A DNA stretch of 64,000 nt, from positions 90,001-154,000 of the forward strand of contig JACEEZ010013567.1 of the NCBI GenBank assembly GCA_016584305.1, written 5' to 3'. The position numbers and the translations under genes were made by a program. The stretch comes from Chionoecetes opilio (Eukaryota; Arthropoda; Malacostraca; Decapoda; Majidae). Of this stretch, positions 22,844-34,640 are shown one piece after another (the first letter of the stretch is position 1; each line of letters starts with the position of its first letter). The notes under the pieces are model-generated. The model saw only the letters and a list, made by a program, of their open reading frames with translations. It was not told where the DNA came from and searched no databases.

Positions 22844-23404
22844 TTCTGTAAGATATAAAGTGCTGCTTCATTTCTAGTCTTGAAAGCTGCCGATTAGTAC
22901 TAGTACACTACCCGCTTCAGTTTCCTGTTTTCGGAAGGAATTGTGATATTTCAATTTCAATTTTATATTTCTTAGGTTATTGTTAAAAAATAAGGTACTT
23001 GGAATAAAGACGGACATTGATATGCATCTTGTGCTCTTATTGTGCCGCACCGTGCTTCATCTGCTGTCCCAGTACATAATGTGTTTTGATGCTTTGCTAA
23101 GATCTGAAGATGTTTTTGACACTTTAAAAAAAATTGAAGTTTTTGATGCATCGATAGTATTTCATCCAATTTTTATGCTTTGAAGACATTTGGTATTTTT
23201 GGTGATTTGATAACATCTAGTCAGTTTCAGCTTCTTGACACATTGATGAGATCCAGCTTTTTAGATGCTTTGAAAAAATGGGCTTTTGACGTATTGATAG
23301 GGTTGATAGCCTTGGATTAGTTTTGACGCGTTGTATGCGCCCCGGTAGAGACTGTCAAAGCCCATCCCGCTGACCCTAGTGATCTCGTGACACTTGTAGT
23401 TTTA

Positions 23405-24075
23405 CTACCGTAGATAACAGTCAAGTCGCCACCTGCAGTCATGTCGCCAGCCGCCAAATATTACGAATTATAGCATCACTTTTGATTTGTATGTGCCACT
23501 GAAGATGATACACAGTAGTTTATATCATGACTGTATAATCTACCCTGTTTCAGCGTTGTTTTATGCTTTGTATCTGCAAATATAACTGTTGCGCATTTTG
23601 CTTCTCTAGTTTTTCTTGGTGCGACGACAGACAGCAGCTCATCACCTTTTGGGCGACAGGACACAAGATTTGCCAGATCTTTCAAACTTGAATAGAATTT
23701 GTTTTCACGTTTGCAGAGGATTTTTTTTTATATCCAAGCATCTTCCGCAGCTAATATATATAGAGACTTGTTTTACTTTACCTCTAATTTCCCTGAATTC
23801 CCCAGAGTGGCGACTCAACTGTTGGGTTAAAATACTAGCTGACGACTTTACTGTAGTAGGTATAACAACGTCGCCACTCAGTTTAATTTTTATAATTTGT
23901 TCATTTATAGCCCTAATATGACGCAGATGAAGACACAAAATAACACAGACTCTCCAGATAGCCTCTTCTAACTTTCCTGAAATCATGGATGTAGAAATGT
24001 ATGTATTAACGCCACCACACGTCTGTAAATAACAAAGAAGCGTTGTCTTGGCGTCTTTACTGTTATCTACGGTAT
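23405..24075. mobile_element. MITE with TA target duplication
   Basis: The left end CTACCGTAGATAACAGTCAA and the complement of the right end, ATACCGTAGATAACAGTAAA, match over about 29 bp (continuing AGTCGCCA / AGACGCCA) with few mismatches. TA flanks both sides (23403-23404, 24076-24077). TA duplication points to the Tc1/mariner superfamily. It has no coding capacity. A second inverted pair, GAGTGGCGAC near 23804 and GTCGCCACTC near 23870, sits inside. Confidence 0.65.
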
Positions 24076-24156
24076 TACTTGCCCTTAAGATAAGTAGCAC
24101 AGGACAGTGCACCTTTAGGCTTATTGTATTTGTATGTATAAATGTACAAAAAAGAG

Positions 24157-24295
24157 TAGGAGAAAGAGAGAGCGAGATAGGGAGAAGAAAAGAGAAGGGG
24201 CGAAATAGAGAGAGAAAGAGAAGAGAGAGAAACGTGGAAAAACAGGCAGAGAGAGAGAGAGAGAGAATAAAGAAAGAGAAAGAGAGAGAGAACAC
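24157..24295. repeat. GA-rich imperfect microsatellite
   Basis: Interrupted GAGA and GAAAGA runs, without long perfect blocks. Lies about 40 bp from the 3' end of the SINE at 24335-24714. Confidence 0.85.
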
Positions 24296-24334
24296 ATGGA
24301 AAAAACAGAAAGATATAGAACTGAAAAACCTAAG

Positions 24335-24857
<523 letters not shown>

Positions 24858-25017
24858 CAATAAACAAGGTTTTTATCGAATGATGTAAAAACATAATACA
24901 ATTATATCAATTACACTACATATCAATTATTGTAACGAGATAACCGTATCAACATGAATGCGGCTTTTTTTTAAAGAAACTAATTGAAACAATTCACTTG
25001 AATAAATTTGTTGAGTT

Positions 25018-25740
25018 TTTGAAGCAGAAGCTGTTAGCAGCTGTTCCTAGCTCGTGTAGAGTATTGGCCGTCATGGCTTGTTTCTCTGTATCTGCCATGC
25101 CAACAAGGACAACTCAGTTGCTCCTTGACAAGATCAAATGATGTCAATGATAATGTCTGAATTAAAATATCGCTTTAAAATCCCTCTCAAGATGAAAAGT
25201 TTCCGCTAATTACTTCAATCTACTATATATGTACAGTGGTAACTAGTTTTTACCTACATCTATTAACTCCTGCCATCATAATATTGATTCCTCAGTGCCA
25301 ATAATTAACACTATATCACAGTGACGCGGTGACACATAAGAGAATATATATAATATTAAGCTATAGTAACACACAGGGTTACACATAGCGACAGACAGAC
25401 ACTCACTCACCAGCAGCCGCAGCGGAAGCTTATCGAGCTCTCGCTCTCACTTAAACTCTGAATTAAATGTCTGAATGAAAATATACCAATAAGAATCCCT
25501 TCCATGAGGACAAGTAACCGCCAATTAAATCTTCTCTTTTTACGGTGAAAACTAGTTATACTTACATCTCTTAATACCTGCCATGAAAATATTGATTAAT
25601 CAGTACCAACAATTAACACTATATCACCGTTAAAGTAGTATAGCCGAATATGTATGATATTAACCTCGTCCCTGAGACGTTTGCCATCAAGTTATGGAGT
25701 GCTTCTTTTTCTCTCTTTTTGGTATAACTTTGCTATTGCA
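25018..25740 (+). repeat. Two tandem monomers of a dispersed repeat
   Basis: Segments 25018-25345 and 25446-25740 are related copies about 314 bp apart: both hold GTCTGAAT.AAAATAT, AACTAGTT, TTACATCT, CCTGCCAT, ATATTGATT and AACACTATATCAC in order. A third copy is at 40131-40558. The linker 25363-25460 (CACTCACTCACCAGCAGCCG) recurs at 30151-30255. Together they form a repeat family with a ~430-bp unit. The position ahead of a LINE ORF1 (26230) suggests 5' promoter monomers, but this is inference. Confidence 0.65.
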
Positions 25741-25825
25741 GTGTGACGAAGCCACAGCCACAATCGAAACACCCGGATAATCCTAAGAGCGCATGCGCTG
25801 GCTTCTCTAACATGATGGGACATGG

Positions 25826-25836
25826 GATATATAAGG
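25826..25836 (+). promoter_or_regulatory. Possible TATA box
   Basis: GATATATAAGG between the tandem monomers and the LINE ORF1 at 26230. Sequence match only; no initiator could be assigned. Confidence 0.25.
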
Positions 25837-26229
25837 AGCGTGGACTGGCAGGCATGTCACCCGGAAAAAGGGTGACGAATCTACACACACACACAGGCGC
25901 CAGGCAGGCGGCCGCAGGCCCCATACTACCATGATCTTCTCTGCTGCACAGTGCACATAAACTGACACTAAAATGCCTCCTTCCTACCACCAACATACCC
26001 TCGTGCGATCAGCCTCATAACACCTATCTAACAAAGCAGCCTACCTAACATCCCCTAAAGCAGCCAACTAACGTACATCTCTTCTCTCCCGGCACACTTC
26101 ATGTCATGTTGCACACTGTACTGACCTTACGGTACATGGAGTAAGGCCTCCATGACTTTCTCTCCTTCGAATAATATTTTCTCTTCCTCCCCCCTACTAC
26201 TTCCTCCTATCCATCTTGCTATCTTTCAA

Positions 26230-27140
26230 TATTTTCTTTATGACGCAGTTCAGTTCAGGCAGGCACGGTTCAGCAGCGGGAGAGGAGTGTCCTCTATACC
26301 AACCTCTCCATGGCGGCGCAGAGACGCGCACCAAGGAAGCGCCTTGACCCTCGCCTCTACGGAGGATGAGGGCGGTTCATGGGAGCGGGTTGGTGCAGGG
26401 AGGTTGCGCCGCAAGTCGTCGCTGCCCCCACTGCCTCCGCAGTTCCGCAGTACCGGCAGTGTCGCCTCCTGCACCATCAGGAGGCAAATGACTTTCAGGC
26501 GGTCAAGCGCCTGATGAGGTCCTGCCCTGCACTATCAATCAGGGTCACGGGATAGTCATGGTCTGGGCTTATTCTCAGACCTCAGGACGAGGAGTCTGCT
26601 TTCCTTCTCGCACGTACGTACGCCTTGCGAGGGAGGAACAGTTGGGCATCACCCTTGATAAGGTTCTGCCTGAGGCTCTTGGCCTCGCTCTGCGATACCC
26701 CTTGAGCTTCTGCCTTGAGCCCATCTTGGACGATCCACGCGTCGCCTTTGCCAGAAGATGCACTTATAGCGTAGGTAACGGCCGCAGAGAGCCGACGTGC
26801 CAAATTCAAGTTCAGGGGGTCTCTCCCTAACACACTTGATCTGGGTTCGTGGGGTATGTACTCCGTCAGGAATTTCACCCAGAACCTCTGCGTTGCTTCA
26901 AGTGTCAGGCCTTCGGGCATGTCCAGAAGTAATGCAGGCGCTCGGAGCTCTGTGGTATTTGCAGTGGCAAACATCCCACTTCTCAGTGCGTCAGCGCTTT
27001 GAAGTCTGCTGATAATCGCACTGCACGATGCCCCAACTGTGGTAAGGGTCATGTGAAATATGGTTCGAATATACGTATTCACGCTTCGAAAATTCCACCC
27101 TGTCAACTCCTTACGTGCCTTATTAATCGTAGGTAAGACC
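26230..27140 (+). pseudogene. LINE ORF1 (gag-like) with zinc knuckles
   Basis: Parts in several plus frames read VWAYSQTSGRGVCFPSRTYV, ILDDPRVAFARRCTYS and, near 26893, LRCFKCQAFGHVQK with a stop before C-R-R, then ELCGICSGKHPTSQC and CPNCGKGHV. Three CCHC-type knuckles in a row are typical of ORF1 proteins of jockey-superfamily LINEs, which bind element RNA. Several frameshifts break it. The next part of the same kind of protein appears at 29349-29948. The minus-strand frame 27148-26582 over the same bases is a shadow. Confidence 0.65.
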
Positions 27141-27568
27141 TCAAACACGGTTTCGGGACGTGTTCCTACCCCTATATAAATCCGCTCAGCCTACACTGCG
27201 GCAGACTCTATTCTCTAACCTCGTGGTTCACGTGAGTGTGTGACTTGTCCTCTCTCCTTCTCCTCCAGCAGTATGTGGTACACTGCTGAGACTGGTACTG
27301 GTACTGGACTGGTAATCAGGTACACTCTCTCTGAGAGAGAGAGAGAGACACTTCTCTTTCCCATCCTATTGGTGGACATGGAAGTGACCTCATTGATTTA
27401 ATTAAGCCTGTAGTTGTAGTGGTAGTGGTAGGGGGGGGGTGTGTGTGTGTGAATCTCATCCATACTTTCATAGTGTGGAAGGAAGGGGGAGGAGGGAGTA
27501 GAACCATAACCTCACCCTCACCTCTTCTGACCCCTCGAGATCCTTTAATGAGGGGATCAAGTCAGGTA
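27141..27568. other. Unassigned, with a TATA-like motif
   Basis: CCTATATAAATCCGCTCAGC near 27170 resembles a core promoter. The stretch AGGTAAGACCTCAAA at 27131 also occurs near the 3' end of the BEL/Pao LTRs (54435, 59199), perhaps by chance. A short imperfect CTCTCTGAGAGAG palindrome is at 27325-27348. No gene recognised. Confidence 0.3.
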
Positions 27569-27585
27569 ACACACACACACACACA

Positions 27586-27642
<57 letters not shown>
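27569..27642. repeat. (CA)n microsatellite
   Basis: 74 bp of CA with a single CC interruption at 27592. Confidence 0.95.
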
Positions 27643-27643
<1 letters not shown>

Positions 27644-27647
27644 CATT

Positions 27648-27797
27648 AGAACACAAGAAAATAAGGAAGCTACAAGAGGCCGTGAGACCTACACGTGGTA
27701 GTTCCTGTTACCTAACACTACCTACATCCACCTTTCATCCCCATCCATGAACCTATTTAGTTTAGCCCCCTTTTAAAGCTGTAATGACTCCGCACAT
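27648..27797 (-). mobile_element. CR1-like LINE 3' end
   Basis: Complement of the LINE end at 20450-20605: AACACAAGAAAATAAGGAAG, CTACAAGAGGCCGTGAGACC and CCACCTTTCATCCCCATCCA appear in that order. A 5'-truncated insertion of about 150 bp, and the copy closest to the tail of the SINE at 24335. Confidence 0.8.
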
Positions 27798-28008
27798 GGC
27801 CAGTATTAGCCAGTATATTACATAGCCAGTATATATTATCGTGAATATTTTCATCGTGTGGAAGGTTAAGAGGGAGAAGGAGGAATATAAGTGGAGGAAG
27901 AGGAGGAGAAGAAATGAAAGAAGAAGAAAAGAAAATAGAGAAAGAGGAGGGAAAAGAAGAAGAATGAAAGTAAGAGAGAGAGATACAGGATGGTGGAGGA
28001 GGGAAAAT

Positions 28009-28217
<209 letters not shown>

Positions 28218-28388
28218 GATAAGATTTCATCCTATCTAGACACTTTGCAAGTACCAACTACAAGGTTATTGACTATACAAAGCGCCGCCACGTCAGCACG
28301 AACTAGGCGGACTCGAACCGCTGACGAATGCACAGGGACGCTGCACATTGCGACCTCACGTCTCTACCAACCTTGCCACCCTGACGGG
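28218..28388 (-). mobile_element. tRNA-derived SINE head between GA arrays (family S4)
   Basis: On the minus strand, CGTCAGGGTGGCAAGGTTGG (box A region, then TAGAGACGTGAGG) and box B GCGGTTCGAGTCCGCC lie about 35 bp apart. The sequence after box B runs into the GA/CT array at 28217. Both borders are microsatellite, so the SINE length is uncertain. It differs from families S1-S3. Confidence 0.65.
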
Positions 28389-28730
<342 letters not shown>

Positions 28731-28782
28731 GAAGAGAGACAGAGGATGGTGTAGGAGGGAAAGAAAGAGAGAAAAAAAAGGA

Positions 28783-28923
<141 letters not shown>

Positions 28924-28929
28924 GTATAG

Positions 28930-29348
28930 CAGGTGTGAAATATTTAAGTTAATCTTCCACTAATCCCGCCTTCACCCTCAAAATGCCGCTAGGTTAATCC
29001 AGCTGGGATCAGAAGAAGGTGGTTAGTTGAGTGCAAAAAGGACAGGTTCGGGGTTCAGGAATATCCAGCTTGAGTGTACTAGGTTGTAAGTAAGTTTCTG
29101 AGAGCAACGTTTAGTCATAATGTTAAGTTAGGGTTTTATGTCTGGTGTTAATTTTGTCATGTTGTTTCTCAATGTGATTCTCATTATAATATATGTATTA
29201 CCAGTGTTTTGTCAGAATGACTAGTGAGGGAAAAATCTGTCTTAGGATTGCGTAAAAGAACCGGAAATTGTTCTCAATATCCACTCTTGTGTTTGTTGTT
29301 CGTTTTCAAAAGTAAGATTAACCATTAGTCTTTAAATATTCAAGTGTT
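28930..29348. other. No recognised feature
   Basis: AT-rich sequence between a microsatellite and a LINE ORF1 segment. No coding match, no repeat with another part of the window noticed. Confidence 0.4.
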
Positions 29349-29948
29349 TTGTTGACGAACTCTTGCTGTTTTGAGTACTGTCACGTTCGTAACAGTCACC
29401 ATTTGTGGTCTAGGTTCTACCCTAAACGACTGAAGAGGCTTCCTCCTCGTTGCCCGGGGCGGAGCGAGGACCGCCGAGAGAATTGTGACACCCGACTCTT
29501 ACCAGCAGTGCCTGCAAAGGTAATCCACCGCTCTCTAGGCCAGCGCGAGGCTGCTCCACCCCGGACTTCCACTACTGCACCCACGGAGCCACCCAAACAG
29601 AGAAGGAGGAGAAGAATGAAGAAGAAATCAAAGGCTACTTCCACGGCTGCTTGTCAGACACGAAGCACCGTCACTGCTGAGCTCTCGGTACAGACAGAGC
29701 CGCCGCCACCAAAACCACGGACACCAGTTGCACAAGTCACCTGTCAGACGAGTGTTGAGGCGCCATACCTCCACTCTGACAGAAGGGCAGTGATTCTCCC
29801 GGTCTCATACCTCCGGGGCATGCTTAAGAACATGTGCGAATTGCAGGGAGAGGTGGAGGATTTGGAAGATGGTGTCGAGATCTTGACACCAGATTCCGTC
29901 GCAATACAGCTGATTCGTAGGTGTGACTTCACCCTGCAAACACATTAA
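29349..29948 (+). pseudogene. LINE ORF1 C-terminal part, open for 199 codons
   Basis: One uninterrupted frame. It starts in the last zinc knuckle (CHVRNSHHLWSRFYPKRLKR; the usual knuckle start C-P-x-C has lost one Cys) and continues through a Pro/Arg-rich linker with RRRRRMKKKS. Repeated Q-T steps follow (AACQTRS, SVQTEP, TCQTS), then a predicted helix, MLKNMCELQGEVEDLEDGVE. This order matches the ORF1 of jockey-superfamily LINEs and continues where 26230-27140 stops. The absence of stops suggests a younger copy. Directly after it comes a 3'-UTR-like end with an AGAAGAAG tail at 30108-30117, without ORF2. Confidence 0.6.
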
Positions 29949-30120
29949 CAGCATAACATCAAGACGCAATAACCTGTCCCCGAAGGTAACCACCCCTCCA
30001 TAACCGCAACGAAGATCGTTGTGGCCCCAATCACCTGTGAGCCACAATTAGTGCAAAATGGCCCACGTCATCCTTCCATGCATGGATGGCATTTATAAAG
30101 TAGAAGAAGAAGCAGGCAGG
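29949..30120 (+). mobile_element. 3' end of the ORF1-only LINE
   Basis: CAAAATGGCCCACGTCATCC, then ATGGATGGCATTTATAAAGT and AGAAGAAGAAG form a LINE-like 3' terminus. ORF2 is missing between the ORF1 frame and this end. Confidence 0.5.
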
Positions 30121-30150
30121 TCAGTTACACAACGATAGACCGAGGCTGCT

Positions 30151-30255
30151 AGAAAGATACTCACACACACAGGGTTTTACACAGCAACCGACAGACACTC
30201 ACTCACCAGCAGTCGCAGCGGAAGGTTATTGAGCTTTCGGTCTGATCTTAACTCT
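30151..30255 (+). repeat. Copy of the 25363-25460 repeat
   Basis: ACACACAGGGTT, then CGACAGACACTCACTCACCA, GCAG.CGCAGCGGAAG, TTAT.GAGCT and AACTCT are shared with 25363-25460. It follows the LINE end at 30120 closely. Confidence 0.75.
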
Positions 30256-30640
30256 ACGTACATACATCAGCTTGCCCCGCGCGTCCCTGAGCTGCACTGT
30301 ACAGTATAAACTGCCGCTATTGCTGCTGACTACTTATTTGACCTTGCCGACACATAATGCTTAGGCACACAATTAAAGAGAAAGACTCCCACCTGCTATC
30401 AGGTTCGAGCCACACCATTTGGTGGCGTTCGATGGATTTCCCTACGAGCCGAGGGCCTCTTCTTGGCACTGACCCGTTCATGTGTCTTGCGTGACTTTTC
30501 TCTTTTCTTGTATCTTCTTTTCCGGCCGCAGAATTCCCCCAAAGCTGATACCGGACCGAACCGTGACGGTATATCCATGATCGGACTCCTATATAGGGTT
30601 GGTTATAGGAAGGCCTAGGGGTGACCCGAGTAAAAATATA
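30256..30640. other. No recognised feature
   Basis: Mixed-composition stretch ahead of the next LINE. The 5' UTR of that element may begin here, but no border is visible. Confidence 0.35.
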
Positions 30641-30668
30641 ACATCAGAATCCTTCGGTAAGTAATAAA

Positions 30669-31310
30669 GTGCAGCTGCTGAGAATACTCTCTGAACGTTT
30701 AGCATACGCAAGCAAGATCTTTGAAGCAAGTGATGGATTTATAGTCCTTATAAAAACAGACGATAATGTCGATTTAATCTTCGGTAAGGAATGCATCAAG
30801 AAAGTAAATGATGCAAAGTATAAGCCCATCATAACGCCCGAGCACAGAGCTAAGGGAATAATTATAATTTTTATGTCGATTCGCACAAATAAAACCACTC
30901 CGAAATATAAATCAAGGAGGAATTCACTGCCTGCAATATATGAATTGAAGGCATCGACAATATTTTCTAAATCACTAATAATAATATAATAAAAGTGTCC
31001 TTCAAAAACCCAATTTCGGCAAAAAAGCGACGGAAATAGGAATACATGGATTCAACAGGAGCAATCCAAGTTATAAAATAAATAAAAGTAGAGGAATTTG
31101 TCAACATTATTACATGCCTCAAATGTTACGCCATGGAAAATCACGTAACAAACAAATGCGTAAAAGATAGAAAATTCAAAGTCTGCTCCGAGTGATGCAG
31201 TTCAGAACATACATGAAGATAGTGTAAATCCTCAACAAAATATGTATTAACTCTGGAGACCACAGCACACGGGCAAATAAATGTTTAGTGGGATGAAAGA
31301 TAAAGAATGA
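30669..31310 (+). pseudogene. LINE ORF1 with gag-like domain and zinc knuckles
   Basis: The 106-codon frame starting at 30669 reads SKIFEASDGFIVLIKTDDNV, then DLIFGKECIKK and PEHRAKGIIIIF, matching the RRM-like N-terminal part of jockey/I-type ORF1 proteins. After a stop and frame changes, 31100-31250 carries CLKCYAMENHVTNKC and a second knuckle, CSE-x-CSSSEHT, with one stop inside. ORF1 proteins of this type bind LINE RNA. It cannot be translated as it stands. Confidence 0.65.
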
Positions 31311-31387
31311 AAAGTTGAAAGAAATAAGGGAAGGGAAGAAACAAACGCATATTCAGGCGACAAATAACCAAATTAGCCAAAGAGCAC

Positions 31388-32394
31388 AACCGAAACAACA
31401 ACTACCACATATCGAGACCACAACTACCACGCACCGAAACAACAACTACCACACACCCAGACCACAATTACCAGACACCGAGACCATAACTACCACACAC
31501 TGAGACCACAACTACCACACACCGAGACCACAACTACCACACACCGAGACCACAACTACCACACACTGAGACCACAACTACCACACACCGAGACCACAAC
31601 TACCACACACCGAGACCACAACTACCACACACCGAGACCACAACTACCACACACCGAGACCACAACTACCACACACCGAAACCACAACTACCACACACCG
31701 AGACCATAACTACCACACACCGAGACCATAACTACCACACACCGAAACAACAACTACCACACACCGAGACCACAACTACCACGCACCGAAACAACAACTA
31801 CCACACACCGAGACCACAACTACCACACACCGAGACCACAACTACCACACACCGAGACCACAACTACCACGCACCGAAACAACAACTACCACACACCGAG
31901 ACCACAATTACCACACACCGAGACCACAACTACCACACACCGAGACCACAACTACCACACACCGAGACCACAACTACCACACACCGAGACCACAACTACC
32001 ACACACCGAGACCACAACTACCACACACCGAGACCACAACTACCACACACCGCGACCACAACTACCACACACCGAGACCACAACTACCACACACCGAGAC
32101 CACAACTACCACACACCGAGACCACAACTACCACACACCGAAACCACAGCTACCACACACCGAGACCACAACTACCACACACCGAAACAACAACTACCAC
32201 ACACCGAGACCACAACTACCACACACCGAGACCACAACTACCACACACCGAGACCACAGCTACCACACACCGAGACCACAACTACCACACACCGAGACCA
32301 CAACTACCACACACCGAGACCACAACTACCACACACCGAGACCACACCTACCACACACCGAGACCACAACTACCACACACCGAGACCACAACTA
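31388..32394. repeat. 22-bp minisatellite, about 46 units
   Basis: Tandem unit ACCGAGACCACAACTACCAC plus AC, about 1.0 kb. Variant units (GAAACAAC for GAGACCAC, GCACC for ACACC, CTGAG for CCGAG) recur at several places. The standard unit has no stop in any plus frame, and three units encode 22 residues rich in Thr, Pro and His; CTGAG variants near 31500 and 31567 add TGA. No spacers exist, so it is not a CRISPR array. Confidence 0.95.
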
Positions 32395-32639
32395 ACTTCA
32401 GTATGCAGCAAGACCCTGCAAGTAAAATACGTAAGTGAATGTTTCATGCACATTTCCAAAATATTGTAAACACAGGATAATACAACACAGAGATTAATAA
32501 ACTTTTTGAACTGTTTAGATAACCTTCCGAGCATAATTCTGCCAGAAAACCTGCCATCATTAGAAATAATAAACATGGCGAATATTCCGCACTGGTGGAC
32601 TGCACTATTGGCGCACTGGAGGACTAATAAGCTCAATTT

Positions 32640-33400
<761 letters not shown>

Positions 33401-33504
33401 AATTGGGATACTTTTCAAGATCAAATTCAATATAATTTGCACGCAATTAAAACCAATGATCATAATCCATATCTATACTCAGATTTAACAAATCTACCTA
33501 TTTT

Positions 33505-34640
33505 ATTTTACATCACAAAGGACTGGCCAAGGCCAAACAAAGAAGAAGTAACAGAAAGCCCGCTTAGTTGACAGTCCCTATACATAAGACTAAAATAATA
33601 AAGAAAGAGGAGTGGACCAATATAGTTTGGGAGGTGTCTTGTCACTCCTCTCTTAAATAAATTAAAGTTCGTACGACTAGGAAGGTGGAAAAATAGAAAC
33701 AAGAAGAGAGTTTCTGAGTATATTAGTGATAGGGATGAAATAGTGAAGATGCTGATAATTTCCTGCATTAGGGAGATGGACAAACTAGGGATGATGAGAA
33801 TGAATAGAAAGTTTTGCATAACAAGGCCGCGGGAGGGGGAAGGCATGCATTTAACAAATTCAGAAGAGCAGTGAGCATGAACATATCGGTAAAAGTTAGC
33901 AAGATAAACAAAACTGCAGCGGTGATTTAAAGTTTGAAGACATTCAATCAGAGGAGTAGAGTTGATGAAACGAAAAGCTTTTGACTCAACCCTGTTTAGA
34001 AGAGCTGTATGAGTGGCTCCCCCCCAAGCATGAGAGGCATACTCCATACATGGGCGAATTAGGGTCTTGTACAGAGCAAGCGGGGAGGCGGTAGCGGAGT
34101 GGTTAGCGTCTTCGACTGGCGTTCTCGTTGACCCGAGTTCGATCCCCGAAGAAAACCAAAATCTTTCTGCACCGTCGAGTGGCCTAAGAACACCCACATG
34201 TCCTGCCCATCAACTCTACCTTCGATTGCGAGTGCATCGGAGGACACGGGGGCGGCATGAGCCTCACAGGCGTCACTATAAGAATCCTGCCTGCGCCACC
34301 ACGGGCGAGGACCAACCATCAGAGCCCTCAAGTGAACCTCCAGAGCCTACCATCCGAGCCCTGGGTCACCACTGCCTACAGGCGCTATAGGCACAAATGT
34401 AAAAAAAAACAAAAAAACAAGTGGAAGGAAAAAAAATGGACGCAGACGCCACAGGGCACCTAACTTCTTAGAAGCTATTGCAGCAGGTTATGAGATGTGA
34501 GGTTTCCAGTTCAGAATTTTAGTATAGGATAGTCCTAAAATATTCATTGTAAAAGAGGGAGACAACTGAGTGTCATTGAAGAAGAAAGGATAGTTGTCTG
34601 GAAGGTTTATCGAGTAGATAGGTAAACACCTTAAACAAGA
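33505..34640 (-). mobile_element. Jockey-like LINE 3' part (family J, copy 4), split by a SINE
   Basis: Minus-strand copy from TCACAAAGGACTGGCCAAGG at 33511 up to about 34640. The frame at 34197-33508 carries ALYKTLIRPCMEYASHAWGG and SKAFRFINSTPLIECLQTLN. A plus-strand S1 SINE is inserted at 34082, exactly where copy 2 reads LLALYRGL, so the frame enters SINE sequence there. The remainder, CGCAGACGCCACAGGGCACC, resumes at 34440. Confidence 0.85.
34082..34420 (+). mobile_element. tRNA-derived SINE (family S1, copy b)
   Basis: Head GGGGAGGCGGTAGCGGAGTG (box A), box B CGAGTTCGATCCCC, body to CTACAGGCGCTATAGGCACA and an A-rich tail to about 34420. Nested in a J-family LINE. Close to copy c at 55961. 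Confidence 0.9.

Larger units (their letters stand above)
21395..23330 (+). mobile_element. MULE-like transposon with inverted iterated ends and RING sequence
   Basis: The left end (about 21395-21590) holds at least five degenerate copies of a roughly 27-bp unit built around AAAGCATCAAAA. The right end (about 23085-23330) holds about eight copies of the complement, such as TTTTGATGCTTTG. The outermost units match as well: CCTATCAATGTGTCAAAA on the left and, in complement, CCTATCAATACGTCAAAA on the right. Long inverted ends made of subrepeats are known from MULE and foldback elements. The interior encodes a FLYWCH-like part, a short piece resembling the start of a MULE transposase, and a RING finger. 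The transposase core is missing, so this is an internally deleted copy. Confidence 0.6.

Noticed and set aside
26582..27148. 188-codon minus-strand frame
   Set aside because: Shadow of the plus-strand LINE ORF1, which carries the zinc knuckles.
31388..32394. Regular 22-bp repeats resembling a CRISPR array
   Set aside because: Units are directly adjacent with no unique spacers, and the context is an animal LINE.
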